DNA of 64,000 bases. Source: Terriglobia bacterium (GTDB lineage Bacteria > Acidobacteriota > Terriglobia > Versatilivoradales > Versatilivoraceae). How positions within the stretch are numbered: position 1 is the stretch's first letter; the number at the start of each line of letters is the position of its first letter. Positions 20,596 through 29,637 of this stretch are shown here, piece by piece. Where the stretch lies: contig JAKUNG010000017.1 in assembly GCA_022452285.1 (NCBI GenBank), forward strand, positions 5,001 through 69,000. Direction: 5' to 3'. Position numbers and translations under genes: made by a program. The notes under the pieces were generated by a model. The model ran no database searches and was not told where the DNA came from. It saw nothing but the letters and a program-made list of their open reading frames with translations.

Positions 20596-21954
20596 CTAGA
20601 TTACAGGCACTGAGTTTTTCGAGTGGATTCTTAAAAGGATAGAGTTAAAGAATTCAGAAACCTGAAAGCCTCCTCCCCAAACAGGAACTCCCAAATGTTT
20701 TTCCAAATCCGAACATGTCCAATTGTCCAAAAAGAGATTTTGGGAACCAGTCATGCTTTCAGAGGGTACTACCAAGAAATCTCCGTAAAGTTGTTTTTTG
20801 CTAGTTGTAAAGATGTCCTGGCCAGTGAGTAATCCAGCAACATTCATTCCTTTTCCAAAATAATGGTTGTCTACAGCAATACATCGGAGGTCTATTTTTA
20901 AGGTTCTATTCATCTTGCTGATGTACTTCTTCAAAATTGGAAAAAAAATCCTCCCTGTGACAATTGTTCCTTGAATCGGCATTATAGGTTCTTCCCATGG
21001 TTTAACTAACTCTTTCTGGAAGTTATCAATGAAGTTTCGAACCATTCCCACCCCATTTTCAACAAGAGGAAAATTTCCATAGTGGGAGCGAGAGGGAATT
21101 TTCTCTCCTGCCAGAATATAGAATTCGTCCCCCAAAAAACAGAATGGAGTTCCATGGGATTGCTTAATTTCTCTTTGTATTTTGGAAACATGATGAATAG
21201 TTTTTTGCGCATATTTTGCATCAACAGACTTAAGCTTAGGTAACCCTTGTCTATGATCCGTAAGACCAACTGGAATGATGGAGAGAGTCATGACTTTGGG
21301 ATAAAACTGAAGGAGTTGCTGAATACTTTTTTCTAGGTTTAAACCGTCATTTATTTCTGGAATTAATACAATTTGTGTATGTAATTTGATTCCATTTTTT
21401 ATAAGGCGATCCATGTTTTTCAATAAATTATCTGGCTTAGTATTTTGAAGTAAATATTTTCGAAGTTTTGGATCTGTTGCGTGAACAGAAACATAGAGAG
21501 GAGAAAGCCTTTGTTCAAAAATCCGTTGAAAATCTTTTTCAGATAAATTGGTTAGTGTTAAATAATGTCCAAACAAGAATGAGAGTCGGAAGTCTTCATC
21601 TTTTATTCTCAAGGTACGGCGAACTTGTTTTCCCCGGGGTAGTTGATGGACAAAACAAAATATACAATTGTTATCACAAATTCTCGTTTGTATAGATCCC
21701 AATTCCAGGCCCAAATCTTCTTCCTCTTCTTTTTCAATTTCAACATTCCAAAGTTCTCCTGAGCTTTTTAGCAATTTAATAGTTAGTCTATTTGGGAATA
21801 AAGAAATTTTATATTGAAAATCTAAAGCATCTTCGATTTCCTGGTCATTGACTGTCAGTACCCGATCACCAATTTTCATTCCTACTTCTTCAGCAATTGA
21901 TCCAGGAACAATTTTTTCAATAGAAGTTTCTAAAAAGGAGGATTTTTGGGACAT
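20596..21954 (-). CDS. DUF512 protein with PDZ and radical-SAM-like domain
   Basis: Conserved bacterial protein of 452 aa. Residues 10-70 form a PDZ-like domain (IVPGSIAEEVGMKIGDRVL). A radical-SAM-type cluster motif Cys93-x3-Cys97-x2-Cys100 follows (CDNNCIFC), then a TIM-barrel-like region and the DUF512 domain in the C-terminal half, ending with WGGGF. The family is widespread but its reaction is not established. Probably cytoplasmic. It lies 26 bases downstream of pgsA on the same strand and is likely cotranscribed with it. Confidence 0.88.
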   Translation of the reverse strand: MSQKSSFLETSIEKIVPGSIAEEVGMKIGDRVLTVNDQEIEDALDFQYKISLFPNRLTIKLLKSSGELWNVEIEKEEEEDLGLELGSIQTRICDNNCIFCFVHQLPRGKQVRRTLRIKDEDFRLSFLFGHYLTLTNLSEKDFQRIFEQRLSPLYVSVHATDPKLRKYLLQNTKPDNLLKNMDRLIKNGIKLHTQIVLIPEINDGLNLEKSIQQLLQFYPKVMTLSIIPVGLTDHRQGLPKLKSVDAKYAQKTIHHVSKIQREIKQSHGTPFCFLGDEFYILAGEKIPSRSHYGNFPLVENGVGMVRNFIDNFQKELVKPWEEPIMPIQGTIVTGRIFFPILKKYISKMNRTLKIDLRCIAVDNHYFGKGMNVAGLLTGQDIFTTSKKQLYGDFLVVPSESMTGSQNLFLDNWTCSDLEKHLGVPVWGGGFQVSEFFNSILLRIHSKNSVPVI

Positions 21955-21980
21955 AATTGATGCTCGAGGTTTAAAATCTA

Positions 21981-22556
21981 CTATTTAGGGTTAGTTGAAC
22001 TTCTGGGCAGTATTTTTCTAACTCGATAAATGTAGTGCATACCAGAAATAATTGTGATGGCTCCGGTTAAAATATAGAGGAGCAACAACCATTGGGTTGT
22101 GTAGCTTTTATAATTAAGAAAAAGAACAAACGTTACAGTAACAAGTTGGATTAGAGTACTAGCTTTACCATAAAACGAAGGGGGAAAATTTCGGTGTCCT
22201 GTACTGAGCATGATAATTAAGGCACTTGTAACCAAAAATATGTCTCTACTAATTACTGTAATGGTTAGCCATAGTGGAAGTATATTTGATAAACCTAGAT
22301 CTTTGACTGAAAGAATTACAAAGGAAGAAGTCAATAATAATTTATCGGCAATAGGGTCAAGCAAAGCACCTAGAGTTGTCTTTTGATGTAGCAATCGAGC
22401 TATTAGACCATCTAGACCATCAGTAATTCCAGCTAAGAGAAAAATTAAAAATGCCCAACCAAGTTGATTATAGACAACAAGAATTACGAAAGCTGGAATG
22501 AAAGCCATTCGCAAAATGGTAAGCTGATTTGCTGGAGTTAGTAACTGGGAAACCAT
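21981..22556 (-). CDS. pgsA: CDP-diacylglycerol-glycerol-3-phosphate 3-phosphatidyltransferase
   Basis: Membrane enzyme that makes phosphatidylglycerol phosphate from CDP-diacylglycerol and glycerol 3-phosphate, the committed step for phosphatidylglycerol and cardiolipin. The CDP-alcohol phosphotransferase signature is complete: Asp46, Asp49, then ARLL, Gly63, Asp67 and Asp71 (in DGLDGLIAR and GALLDPIADK). Length is 191 aa with five to six hydrophobic segments, normal for PgsA. The N-terminus LTPANQLTILRM also matches. Related CDP-alcohol transferases cannot be fully excluded, but PgsA fits best. First gene of a two-gene transcript with the DUF512 gene. Confidence 0.88.
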   Translation of the reverse strand: MVSQLLTPANQLTILRMAFIPAFVILVVYNQLGWAFLIFLLAGITDGLDGLIARLLHQKTTLGALLDPIADKLLLTSSFVILSVKDLGLSNILPLWLTITVISRDIFLVTSALIIMLSTGHRNFPPSFYGKASTLIQLVTVTFVLFLNYKSYTTQWLLLLYILTGAITIISGMHYIYRVRKILPRSSTNPK

Positions 22557-22723
22557 TAAGATTTGTTTGAGTTCTTAGTACTTTTAATTCTGGTATTTAG
22601 TTTTTTTATAGTTTTGCCTGATTCTTTTTTTACACTTGTAATGTAGCTTTTGACTAGTGGGTCTTCGATTAATTTCAAACCTTTTCAATCATAAACTTAA
22701 AATAGTCTGAAAAAGTAATAGTA

Positions 22724-22798
<75 letters not shown>

Positions 22799-22826
22799 CA
22801 GACAGGACGAGCATTCTATTAAACTG

Positions 22827-22857
22827 ATTATAAGCATGTGTCTCCCTCTTTTGACAA
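22827..22857 (-). promoter_or_regulatory. Candidate promoter of the tRNA-Val gene
   Basis: On the minus strand TTGTCA (22852-22857) is followed by a 19-base spacer and a perfect TATAAT (22827-22832). The -10 box ends 28 bases before the mature tRNA 5' end, a sensible leader length. The spacer is slightly long. Confidence 0.5.
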
Positions 22858-22875
22858 GTCGAAAACATTCAGACC

Positions 22876-22903
22876 CCATTAAAAATGAAGTTGGATGACT
22901 TCA
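22876..22903 (-). terminator. Candidate rho-independent terminator of the DUF454 gene
   Basis: On the minus strand, about 40 bases after the DUF454 stop, TGAAGT and ACTTCA form a 6-bp stem with a 6-base loop (22886-22903), followed directly by TTTTT. The stem is short and AT-rich, so it may be weak. Confidence 0.4.
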
Positions 22904-22942
22904 GCTCATAATCCAAAAAACCTCTTACTTACCACATCATAA

Positions 22943-23299
22943 TTAATTAGAGGGTCTACTAAGAATGAATAATGTTACTGATATACATAACGTAAATAGT
23001 AGAACTTTTAGATAAAGTGAGTCAGTAACAAAAATTATGGAATAACTTATGAGAAGGGACATCAATGTTATGGAATAGCACTTTGCTTTTGGACGAATAA
23101 TCCTGCCATTTTCCCAGTCGTTAAGAATCGGCCCAAAAGTTTTGTGAGTGATAAGCCAGTGATGGATTCTAGGTGAGCTTTTTGAAAAACAAAATCCTGA
23201 AATCAAAATTAGTGGTGTTGTTGGAATCAAAGGGACTAAAACCCCAATCAATCCTATGACTAGTGTGGTTGTTCCAATCAGCAAGTAGAATATTCTCAA
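22943..23299 (-). CDS. DUF454 (YbaN-like) inner-membrane protein
   Basis: Small membrane protein of 118 aa with three to four hydrophobic segments. The sequence GLIGVLVPLIPTTPLILI and the following CFSKSSPRIHHWL plus WENGRIIRPKAK are hallmarks of the DUF454/YbaN family, whose function is not known. The start is TTG at 23299; a stop lies a few codons further upstream in this frame and no ATG is available. A perfect 10-bp inverted repeat sits 16 bases upstream of the start. It is 129 bases downstream of the symporter gene on the same strand. Confidence 0.83.
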   Translation of the reverse strand: MRIFYLLIGTTTLVIGLIGVLVPLIPTTPLILISGFCFSKSSPRIHHWLITHKTFGPILNDWENGRIIRPKAKCYSITLMSLLISYSIIFVTDSLYLKVLLFTLCISVTLFILSRPSN

Positions 23300-23314
23300 G
23301 ACTTTGGTTTTTTT

Positions 23315-23337
23315 CTGACTTTTTCATAAAAAGTCAG
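23315..23337. repeat. Perfect inverted repeat, 10-bp arms
   Basis: CTGACTTTTT (23315-23324) and AAAAAGTCAG (23328-23337) are separated by three bases. On the minus strand the hairpin is followed by an A run rather than a T run, so it is not a standard terminator for the symporter; it lies in the leader of the DUF454 gene. Confidence 0.7.
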
Positions 23338-23428
23338 CGGGGTTACTGTCTATTAAATACAGGTTCAAAATGAATGATCTTTTAGTTATTAAGGGATTCT
23401 AGACATAAAGTTATTTTAGGGAAAAAAA

Positions 23429-24916
23429 TTAATCGCGTTTTCCTATTAAAGCTTTAAAACGTTTCAGTTGAGGTCCAACATTTCCAATCCAGATGGTAAC
23501 AATACAGCCAATTAATGTGTGCCAAGTATAATCGATATTAGTCCATGTAAGGACTAGTACCATGACAAGGAGACCGATTATAAATCCAATCGAAGCATCT
23601 TTTTGTCTTGGTCGTCGAAAAAATAATCCTAAAAAAAATATTCCTAATAACCCTCCATAGGTAACGGAAGCAATGTTAAGACCGACTTCGATGATTGGAG
23701 TTTGGGTTTTAGTAAATAAAAGTGCTCCTCCAATAAGAAATAAACCCCAGAATAAGGTGAGTATCTTTGACCAGCGCATCGGATTATTAAAACTAGAAGG
23801 TTTTGCCTTGTTAAAAAATTGGATAAGGTCGATATAACTTGATGACGCTAGAGAATTAATAGCTGAAGAAAGAGTTCCCATCGCTGAAGCTAGTACTCCA
23901 GCAATAACTAAGCCGGCCAGTCCAATCGGTAAATGTTCAACAATAAATTTTGGAAAAATTTCATCTGAACTACTAAGACCAAGTTCTTGAAAGGATGCTC
24001 CCCTATAAAAAGTAAACAAACATAAACCCAAGATTAAAAAAAATGTAAATTGTAAAACGATTACGATTGCGTCTAACAATAGTGCTTTTTGACTGTCTCT
24101 AACAGTACGACAAGCTAAAAGTCGTTGAACTAGCAAGTGGTCAGTTCCATGCGATGCCATCGTGAGAAAAGTTCCTCCCAATATGCTTCCAACAAAAGTA
24201 TACGGTGAACTTAGCCAGTCTATAAATGGGGTCATATTTGGGGTATTGATTATTGAGAACTTGTTATTTTCGGGTCGTGTGCTGAAGACTAATACATCGT
24301 TCCAACCACCAGGTAGGTGATTTAAGATTATAGCCATAGCCACAAATGCTCCACCTAGATAAACAAACATCTGAACAACATCCATAAATACGACAGCTTT
24401 AAGCCCACCAACGTAGGTATAAATTAAGGTGAATGTTGCAATCAAAAGGATACTTACAGAATAATCTAGACCGGTTATTAGGCTGAGGGGGATTGAGGAT
24501 GCAAAGAGGCGAACTCCAGAGGAGAGTATGCGGGTAATGATGAAAACAGAAGAAGTGAATTGCCGAAGAGCTAATCCAAAGCGTTTACCTATAAAATGAT
24601 ATGCTGTTTCTAATTTCCCCTCGTAATAAGCCGGAATAAATAATGTGCTAACAAGGCACCGGCCAATAAAATAACCAAAGGCCAATTGTAGGAAATTCAT
24701 ATTACCTTGGTAAGCAAGTCCTGGAACACTTATGAACGTTAAAGTGCTAGTTTCGCTCGCCACAACCGAGAAACCAACAGCCCACCAGGGAAGTGTTTTA
24801 CTTCCTAGAAAATAATCATTTATTGATTTCTGCGTTCCAGCAATTCGGATTCCGAGATAAGTAACACCGGCCAAATAAGCGCATATGATTGAATAGTCAA
24901 TCCAGTGGAATCCCAT
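23429..24916 (-). CDS. Sodium:solute symporter (SSS family)
   Basis: Integral membrane protein of 495 aa with about thirteen hydrophobic segments, of the sodium:solute symporter family. The N-terminal segment DYFLGSKTLPWWAVGFSVVA followed by SETSTLTFISVPG is the conserved substrate and sodium-binding region. The loop SHGTDHLLVQRLLA is also typical of the family. Substrate is unknown; sugars, organic acids or nucleosides are possible. ATG at 24916 has a weak ribosome binding site. It is 69 bases downstream of hemL on the same strand and may share its transcript. Confidence 0.9.
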   Translation of the reverse strand: MGFHWIDYSIICAYLAGVTYLGIRIAGTQKSINDYFLGSKTLPWWAVGFSVVASETSTLTFISVPGLAYQGNMNFLQLAFGYFIGRCLVSTLFIPAYYEGKLETAYHFIGKRFGLALRQFTSSVFIITRILSSGVRLFASSIPLSLITGLDYSVSILLIATFTLIYTYVGGLKAVVFMDVVQMFVYLGGAFVAMAIILNHLPGGWNDVLVFSTRPENNKFSIINTPNMTPFIDWLSSPYTFVGSILGGTFLTMASHGTDHLLVQRLLACRTVRDSQKALLLDAIVIVLQFTFFLILGLCLFTFYRGASFQELGLSSSDEIFPKFIVEHLPIGLAGLVIAGVLASAMGTLSSAINSLASSSYIDLIQFFNKAKPSSFNNPMRWSKILTLFWGLFLIGGALLFTKTQTPIIEVGLNIASVTYGGLLGIFFLGLFFRRPRQKDASIGFIIGLLVMVLVLTWTNIDYTWHTLIGCIVTIWIGNVGPQLKRFKALIGKRD

Positions 24917-24985
24917 AATTTAGCCTAAAGAAAAGGATCTAGTTTTACAGGATATTACAAGCAACAGGCCTCAAATTGTTGTATA

Positions 24986-26317
24986 TCAATGAGCCCAGTT
25001 TTTAAAAATAACTTCAGCAGAATCTATTGTATTTTGAATGTCCATACTGGTGTGAGCTGTAGACAGAAAGCCAGATTCATATTGGCTAGGAGCCAAATAA
25101 ATACCACGATTTAGCATTTGCCAAAAAAATTCTGAGAAACGACTGAGATCAGATTGTTTGGCTGAATCCCAGTTAAAAACAGGTAATCCCATGCCTTGAT
25201 CAGACAAATCAGGGCTTTTGTTTAAATCACGAGGAGTAAAAAACAAGGTAAACATACTTCCAATATGGTTTATGAAAACAGGGATGTTGGTTTCATTAGC
25301 TATCTTGATAAAACCTTTTTCAAGCTGACTTGTTAGGTTTTCAAGTTTTTCATAGGTCCCAGTCCGTTTCAGAATTTTTAGGGTAGCGATACCGGCAGTT
25401 ACAGCCAGTGGATTTCCCGAAAGAGTACCTGCTTGATAGACGGGACCATTAGGCGCGAGCTGATCCATGATCTTATGTCGACCACCATAAGCTCCAACTG
25501 GAAGACCGCCTCCGATGATTTTTCCTAAGACAGTTAAATCTGGGGTAATTCCAAAGCGTGACTGTGCTCCTCCATAAGCAATTCGAAATCCTGTCATAAC
25601 CTCATCGAAAATGAGTAGACTCTCATTTTCCTCTGTTAACTTTCGCAATCCTTTAAGGAATCCTGGCTTAGGGGGAACACAACCCATGTTTCCCACCACT
25701 GGTTCAACAATTACAGCTGCAATTTTCCCCTGATGTTGTGAAAAAAGTTGTTCGACTTGGGAAAGCTGATTGAAGGAGGAGGTCAAAGTTAACTGAGCCA
25801 GTTCAGAGGGTACTCCAGGACTGTCTGGCAATCCTAGCGTGGCAACTCCTGAACCTGCTTTTACTAGAAAACTATCTCCATGACCATGGTAACAACCCTC
25901 AAACTTAAGAATCATAGGACGCTTGGTAAATGCTCGGGCCAATCGTAAAGCTGACATACTTGCTTCGGTTCCAGAACTCGTGAGTCGTACTTTTTCCACT
26001 GAAGGTAGGGCCTCACATATCAGCTCAGCAAGGTCAATTTCCTTTTTTGTTGAGGCACCATAACTAGTTCCATTTTTTAAAGTTTCCTGCAATGAATCTA
26101 TAACCTCTGGATGGCAATGACCTAGAATAAGTGGCCCCCAGGAACCTACGTAGTCAATGTATTCATGTCCATCGACATCATAAATCCGAGAGCCCTGTGC
26201 TCTCTCAATAAATAAAGGATTACCATCCACTGCTTTGAAAGCTCTGGCTGGAGAATTAACCCCTCCCGGGATACATTTTTTAGCTCTTTGATAAAGCTGT
26301 TCTGACTTCTGAAACAA
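24986..26317 (-). CDS. hemL: Glutamate-1-semialdehyde 2,1-aminomutase
   Basis: PLP enzyme of the C5 tetrapyrrole pathway that converts glutamate-1-semialdehyde to 5-aminolevulinate. The PLP lysine is Lys266 in GKIIGGGLPVGA. CIPGGVNSPARAF at the N-terminus, SSGTEASMSALRLAR and FEGCYHGHGD near 114-148, and YQAGTLSGNPLA near 295 are diagnostic. Length of 443 aa is normal. The start is TTG at 26317, fixed by a strong AAGGAGG a few bases upstream. It follows hemB by 54 bases in the same orientation, so the two consecutive-pathway genes form an operon. Confidence 0.95.
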   Translation of the reverse strand: MFQKSEQLYQRAKKCIPGGVNSPARAFKAVDGNPLFIERAQGSRIYDVDGHEYIDYVGSWGPLILGHCHPEVIDSLQETLKNGTSYGASTKKEIDLAELICEALPSVEKVRLTSSGTEASMSALRLARAFTKRPMILKFEGCYHGHGDSFLVKAGSGVATLGLPDSPGVPSELAQLTLTSSFNQLSQVEQLFSQHQGKIAAVIVEPVVGNMGCVPPKPGFLKGLRKLTEENESLLIFDEVMTGFRIAYGGAQSRFGITPDLTVLGKIIGGGLPVGAYGGRHKIMDQLAPNGPVYQAGTLSGNPLAVTAGIATLKILKRTGTYEKLENLTSQLEKGFIKIANETNIPVFINHIGSMFTLFFTPRDLNKSPDLSDQGMGLPVFNWDSAKQSDLSRFSEFFWQMLNRGIYLAPSQYESGFLSTAHTSMDIQNTIDSAEVIFKNWAH

Positions 26318-26371
26318 GGTTCCTCCTTGGATTAAATACAGAGGTTTATCATGACGGTCGGTCCGAAAGAA

Positions 26372-27343
26372 TCATCTTAAGTATTGTGCTGCTATTTTTG
26401 CAAAATAAGTAATGATCCAATCTGCTCCTGCTCGTTTGATGCACGTCAACGATTCTATAATAGTGTTTTTTTGGTCCAACCAGCCATTCTTGTGAGCTGC
26501 TGTAAGAGAAGCGTACTCACCGCTCACCTGGTACGCTGCTACGGGTACACTAAATTCTGATTTGACTCGAAAAATTATATCCAGATACGGCATAGCAGGT
26601 TTAACCATTATGATATCAGCTCCTTCTTCAATATCGAGGGCCACTTCACGAATTGCTTCTCTCTGGTTTCCAGGATCCATCTGATAGGATTTTCGGTCTC
26701 CAGCTTTTGGAGCAGAGGAAGCTGCTTCTCGAAATGGTCCGTAAAAAGCAGAGGCATATTTAGCTGCATAAGACAAAATTGGGGTTTGTTCAAATCCACT
26801 TGAATCTAAAATTTCTCTGATAGCCGCAACACGCCCGTCCATCATATCTGAAGGTGCAATCAAGTCGGCTCCTGCCCTAGCATGGACCAAGGCAGTCTTT
26901 GCAAGTAAATCCAAAGTTGCATCATTGTCCACATCACCATTGTGGAGAACGCCACAATGTCCATGATCTGTATAACCACAAAGACAAACATCAGTAATTA
27001 CTAATAGATGGGGTTCAGCCAGCTTAATAGCTCGCACAGCTGAGGGGACAATGCCATTTTCATCATAGGCACTAGCACCCATTTTGTCCTTAGAGGTGGG
27101 TATTCCAAAAAGCAGAACGGCAGGGATCCCAAGAGAGCTTACCTGATGACATTCTTCCACTATTTGATCTATTGAAAGGTTGAAATTTCCAGGCATGGAA
27201 GTAATTTCTCTTTTTACTGTTTTACCTGGGCAGACAAAGAGTGGATAAATGAGGTTCGTTAAGGATAATCGAGTCTCACATACCATGGAACGAATTGTTT
27301 TATTTGCTCGTAGGCGGCGAGGTCGGTAGTAAGGTTTCTGCAA
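26372..27343 (-). CDS. hemB: Porphobilinogen synthase (5-aminolevulinate dehydratase)
   Basis: Condenses two 5-aminolevulinate molecules to porphobilinogen in the cytoplasm. The two Schiff-base lysines are visible as Lys195 ([17 protein letters not shown]) and Lys248 ([12 protein letters not shown]). The zinc-site cysteines Cys120, Cys122 and Cys130 are present in [14 protein letters not shown], so this is a zinc-type enzyme rather than a magnesium-only one. Length of 323 aa is normal. The start is TTG at 27343 with AAGGGG about 6 bases upstream. First gene of the hemB-hemL operon, divergent from the cytochrome-rich cluster that begins at 27.8 kb. Confidence 0.95.
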   Translation of the reverse strand: MQKPYYRPRRLRANKTIRSMVCETRLSLTNLIYPLFVCPGKTVKREITSMPGNFNLSIDQIVEECHQVSSLGIPAVLLFGIPTSKDKMGASAYDENGIVPSAVRAIKLAEPHLLVITDVCLCGYTDHGHCGVLHNGDVDNDATLDLLAKTALVHARAGADLIAPSDMMDGRVAAIREILDSSGFEQTPILSYAAKYASAFYGPFREAASSAPKAGDRKSYQMDPGNQREAIREVALDIEEGADIIMVKPAMPYLDIIFRVKSEFSVPVAAYQVSGEYASLTAAHKNGWLDQKNTIIESLTCIKRAGADWIITYFAKIAAQYLR

Positions 27344-27843
27344 AATGTCCCCTTCTTAAAATTAAAGTATCAAAATTGTAGCACAGGAAATGTTCTTCTA
27401 TACCTTGGTCTTAAGTTTATGTATAACACGTTTGATGATAGTTTGACCTGCAATTGTTTTATATATATCAAGATCTAATTAACCTAGGATCATTTTATTT
27501 TAGTTGCTTGAAAGATAATATCTTTTCGAAGATCGTCTTTAATAGTTTTAACCAATTTGTCTTAATTTTAGGTTGTTTGAGTCTATAAACACTATAATAA
27601 TGTTTTGTCATCTTGGATATTGATGAGGATAAAAGATAAAACACTAAATAATCAATGGAAATGACTAAGTGGATTTTAAGTGAAGTAAAGAAAACTGATA
27701 GAGTGATCGGTAATCAAAATATTCGGTGATACTGATGCCCCATTGATAGATGTGAGGCCTTTGTTTTTTCTAACTATGAAGGTAATACATACAAAGTAAG
27801 TGGTTTCTCCTAAATTAAAGGGAGAGTTCCTTATTGGAGAAAA
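27344..27843. other. Divergent intergenic region between hemB and a CRTAC1 gene
   Basis: 500 AT-rich bases. A palindrome with 7-base arms, AAAGATA and TATCTTT around one base, is at 27511-27525 and may be an operator. A promoter-like TTGACC, 17-base spacer, TATCAA lies at 27443-27471 on the plus strand but is more than 350 bases from the next start. No ORF is credible. Confidence 0.45.
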
Positions 27844-29541
27844 ATGAGAAAGATTTCCTGTCTTTTAATTTTGTTTTTGGGGCTTTTGATAATAGTGGCT
27901 CCGTTTGGTTCTAATAGTCAAAACCAAGGTTTATTGACTATGGGAATAAAATTTATCGATGTAGCTCAAAAAGCAGGGTTAAACTTTCAACACTTCAGTG
28001 GGAGTTCGGAAAAGACCTATATCTTGGAAGGTATGAGTGGAGGAGTTGCTTGGATTGACTACGATAGAGATGGTTGGTTAGACCTTTACCTAGTTAATGG
28101 AGGGCTTTGGGATGAGTTGTTAAAAGGGGAAAGAAGTATTTCTAACGCCCTATATCGCAATAACGGAGATGGAACATTCACTGATGTGACCAAAAAAGCA
28201 GGAGTAGAAAATCGTTTCTGGGGGATGGGTGTTGCTGCATCTGATTATGACAATGATGGGTGGACCGATCTTTATGTTTGTAACTACGGTCCAAACACAC
28301 TTTATCGTAATAACGGAGATGGAACATTCACTGATGTGACAAATAAAGCAAAGGTTGGAGATAAACGCTGGGCAGTTAGTGCTGCTTTTGGAGATTATGA
28401 TTCGGATGGGCACTTGGATCTTTACGTTACGAATACTGTCAAATTTGATCATAATCAGCCACCGCCTATGAACTGTCATTATCGAGGTATCATAGTTCAG
28501 TGTGGTCCTCTTGGTTTAGTGGCGGATGCAGACATTCTTTATCATAATAATGGTGACGGAACTTTCTCAGATGTGACTAAAAAAACGCAAGTAAGTAATG
28601 TTAAGCCTTCCTATGGCCTTGGTGTTGTTTGGAGTGACTATGATAATGATAGGGATTTGGATTTATATGTGGCTAATGATCAGATGGCAAACTTCCTATT
28701 CCAGAATCAAGGGGATGGCAGCTTCATTGAAGTTGGCCTTATGTCAGGGGCGGGATACTCTGATGATGGCTTGGCACAAGGTAGTATGGGGGTAGACTTA
28801 GGAGACTATGACCATGATGGGTTACTGGATATTTTTCTAACTCATTTTGCTGATGACTACAATACTCTTTATCGAAATTTAGGAAATGGAAATTTTCGAG
28901 ACGTTAGTCACTTGAGTGAAATTGCTTTTCCCAGTTGGGCATTTCTAGGATGGGGCACTGGATTTGTTGATGTCGATAATGATGGTTGGGAAGATCTATT
29001 TATTTCTAACGGACACCTTTTCCCTCAAGTAGAGAACTATCAGATGGGTCACAGTTTTTATCAGCGTAGTCAGCTATTTAAAAATCTTGGTAACGGAAGG
29101 TTTCAAGAATTTATGGCTGGCCTTGACGAAGTGAGACTTTGGTCTAGTAGGGGGGCCGCCTTTGCCGATTTTGATAACGATGGTGACATAGATATTGCTG
29201 TTAATAATTTGGATGGAAACCCTTGGCTCCTAATGAATGAGGGTGGCAACCAAAAAGCGTGGCTTAGTGTACTTTTAGAGGGAGTGCAGAGTAATCGAAG
29301 TGGCATAGGAACAAGGGTAACAGCATCAACTTCTACAGGAAATCAAATTAGGGAAGTGAGAGGTGGGTCTAGTTATCAGTCTACGCATGATTTTAGGGTG
29401 CACTTTGGATTAGGCACTGCCAAGATGGTCAAAACCCTAGAAGTAAGATGGCCAGGTGGCTCTATCCAGAAATTTAATCAGATTGCTGCTAATGTGCATT
29501 ATCGCCTTAAAGAAGGAGGCGAGCTAAGAAAAATTGATTAA
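27844..29541 (+). CDS. CRTAC1-family secreted FG-GAP/VCBS repeat protein with ASPIC/UnbV domain
   Basis: Exported beta-propeller protein of 565 aa. Residues 1-26 are a signal peptide. From about 40 to 470 there are repeated calcium-binding loops of the form DxDxDGxxDL, for example DYDRDGWLDLYLVN, DYDNDGWTDLYVCN and DFDNDGDIDIAVNN. The C-terminal 85 residues are the ASPIC/UnbV domain (EVRGGSSYQSTHDFRVHFGL). Such proteins are thought to bind ligands or partners outside the cell; no enzyme activity is known. It is followed 84 bases later by a TPR gene, and the same pair recurs at 35.9-38.7 kb with almost the same length. A 30-base exact repeat occurs within the gene, 150 bases apart. Start ATG has GGAG 4 bases upstream. 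Confidence 0.93.
   Translation: MRKISCLLILFLGLLIIVAPFGSNSQNQGLLTMGIKFIDVAQKAGLNFQHFSGSSEKTYILEGMSGGVAWIDYDRDGWLDLYLVNGGLWDELLKGERSISNALYRNNGDGTFTDVTKKAGVENRFWGMGVAASDYDNDGWTDLYVCNYGPNTLYRNNGDGTFTDVTNKAKVGDKRWAVSAAFGDYDSDGHLDLYVTNTVKFDHNQPPPMNCHYRGIIVQCGPLGLVADADILYHNNGDGTFSDVTKKTQVSNVKPSYGLGVVWSDYDNDRDLDLYVANDQMANFLFQNQGDGSFIEVGLMSGAGYSDDGLAQGSMGVDLGDYDHDGLLDIFLTHFADDYNTLYRNLGNGNFRDVSHLSEIAFPSWAFLGWGTGFVDVDNDGWEDLFISNGHLFPQVENYQMGHSFYQRSQLFKNLGNGRFQEFMAGLDEVRLWSSRGAAFADFDNDGDIDIAVNNLDGNPWLLMNEGGNQKAWLSVLLEGVQSNRSGIGTRVTASTSTGNQIREVRGGSSYQSTHDFRVHFGLGTAKMVKTLEVRWPGGSIQKFNQIAANVHYRLKEGGELRKID
28161..28340 (+). repeat. Exact 30-base direct repeat, 150 bases apart, inside the CRTAC1 gene
   Basis: Bases 28161-28190 and 28311-28340 are identical. 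They encode the loop NNGDGTFTDVT of two neighbouring propeller repeats. The exact DNA match suggests recent duplication or gene conversion between blades. Confidence 0.8.
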
Positions 29542-29637
29542 GTTTTCCAAGTTTATTTTCTAGAAGAAGTAATTGTTTATTCAGCTTCGATATTTGTACT
29601 TTGTTGAATCAATAAAAAGTTTTAGTTGACTGTTGAT

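Noticed and set aside
27443-27471. TTGACC-17-TATCAA as promoter of the first CRTAC1 gene
   Set aside because: It is over 350 bases from the start codon in AT-rich DNA; noted in the gap description but not called as a promoter.
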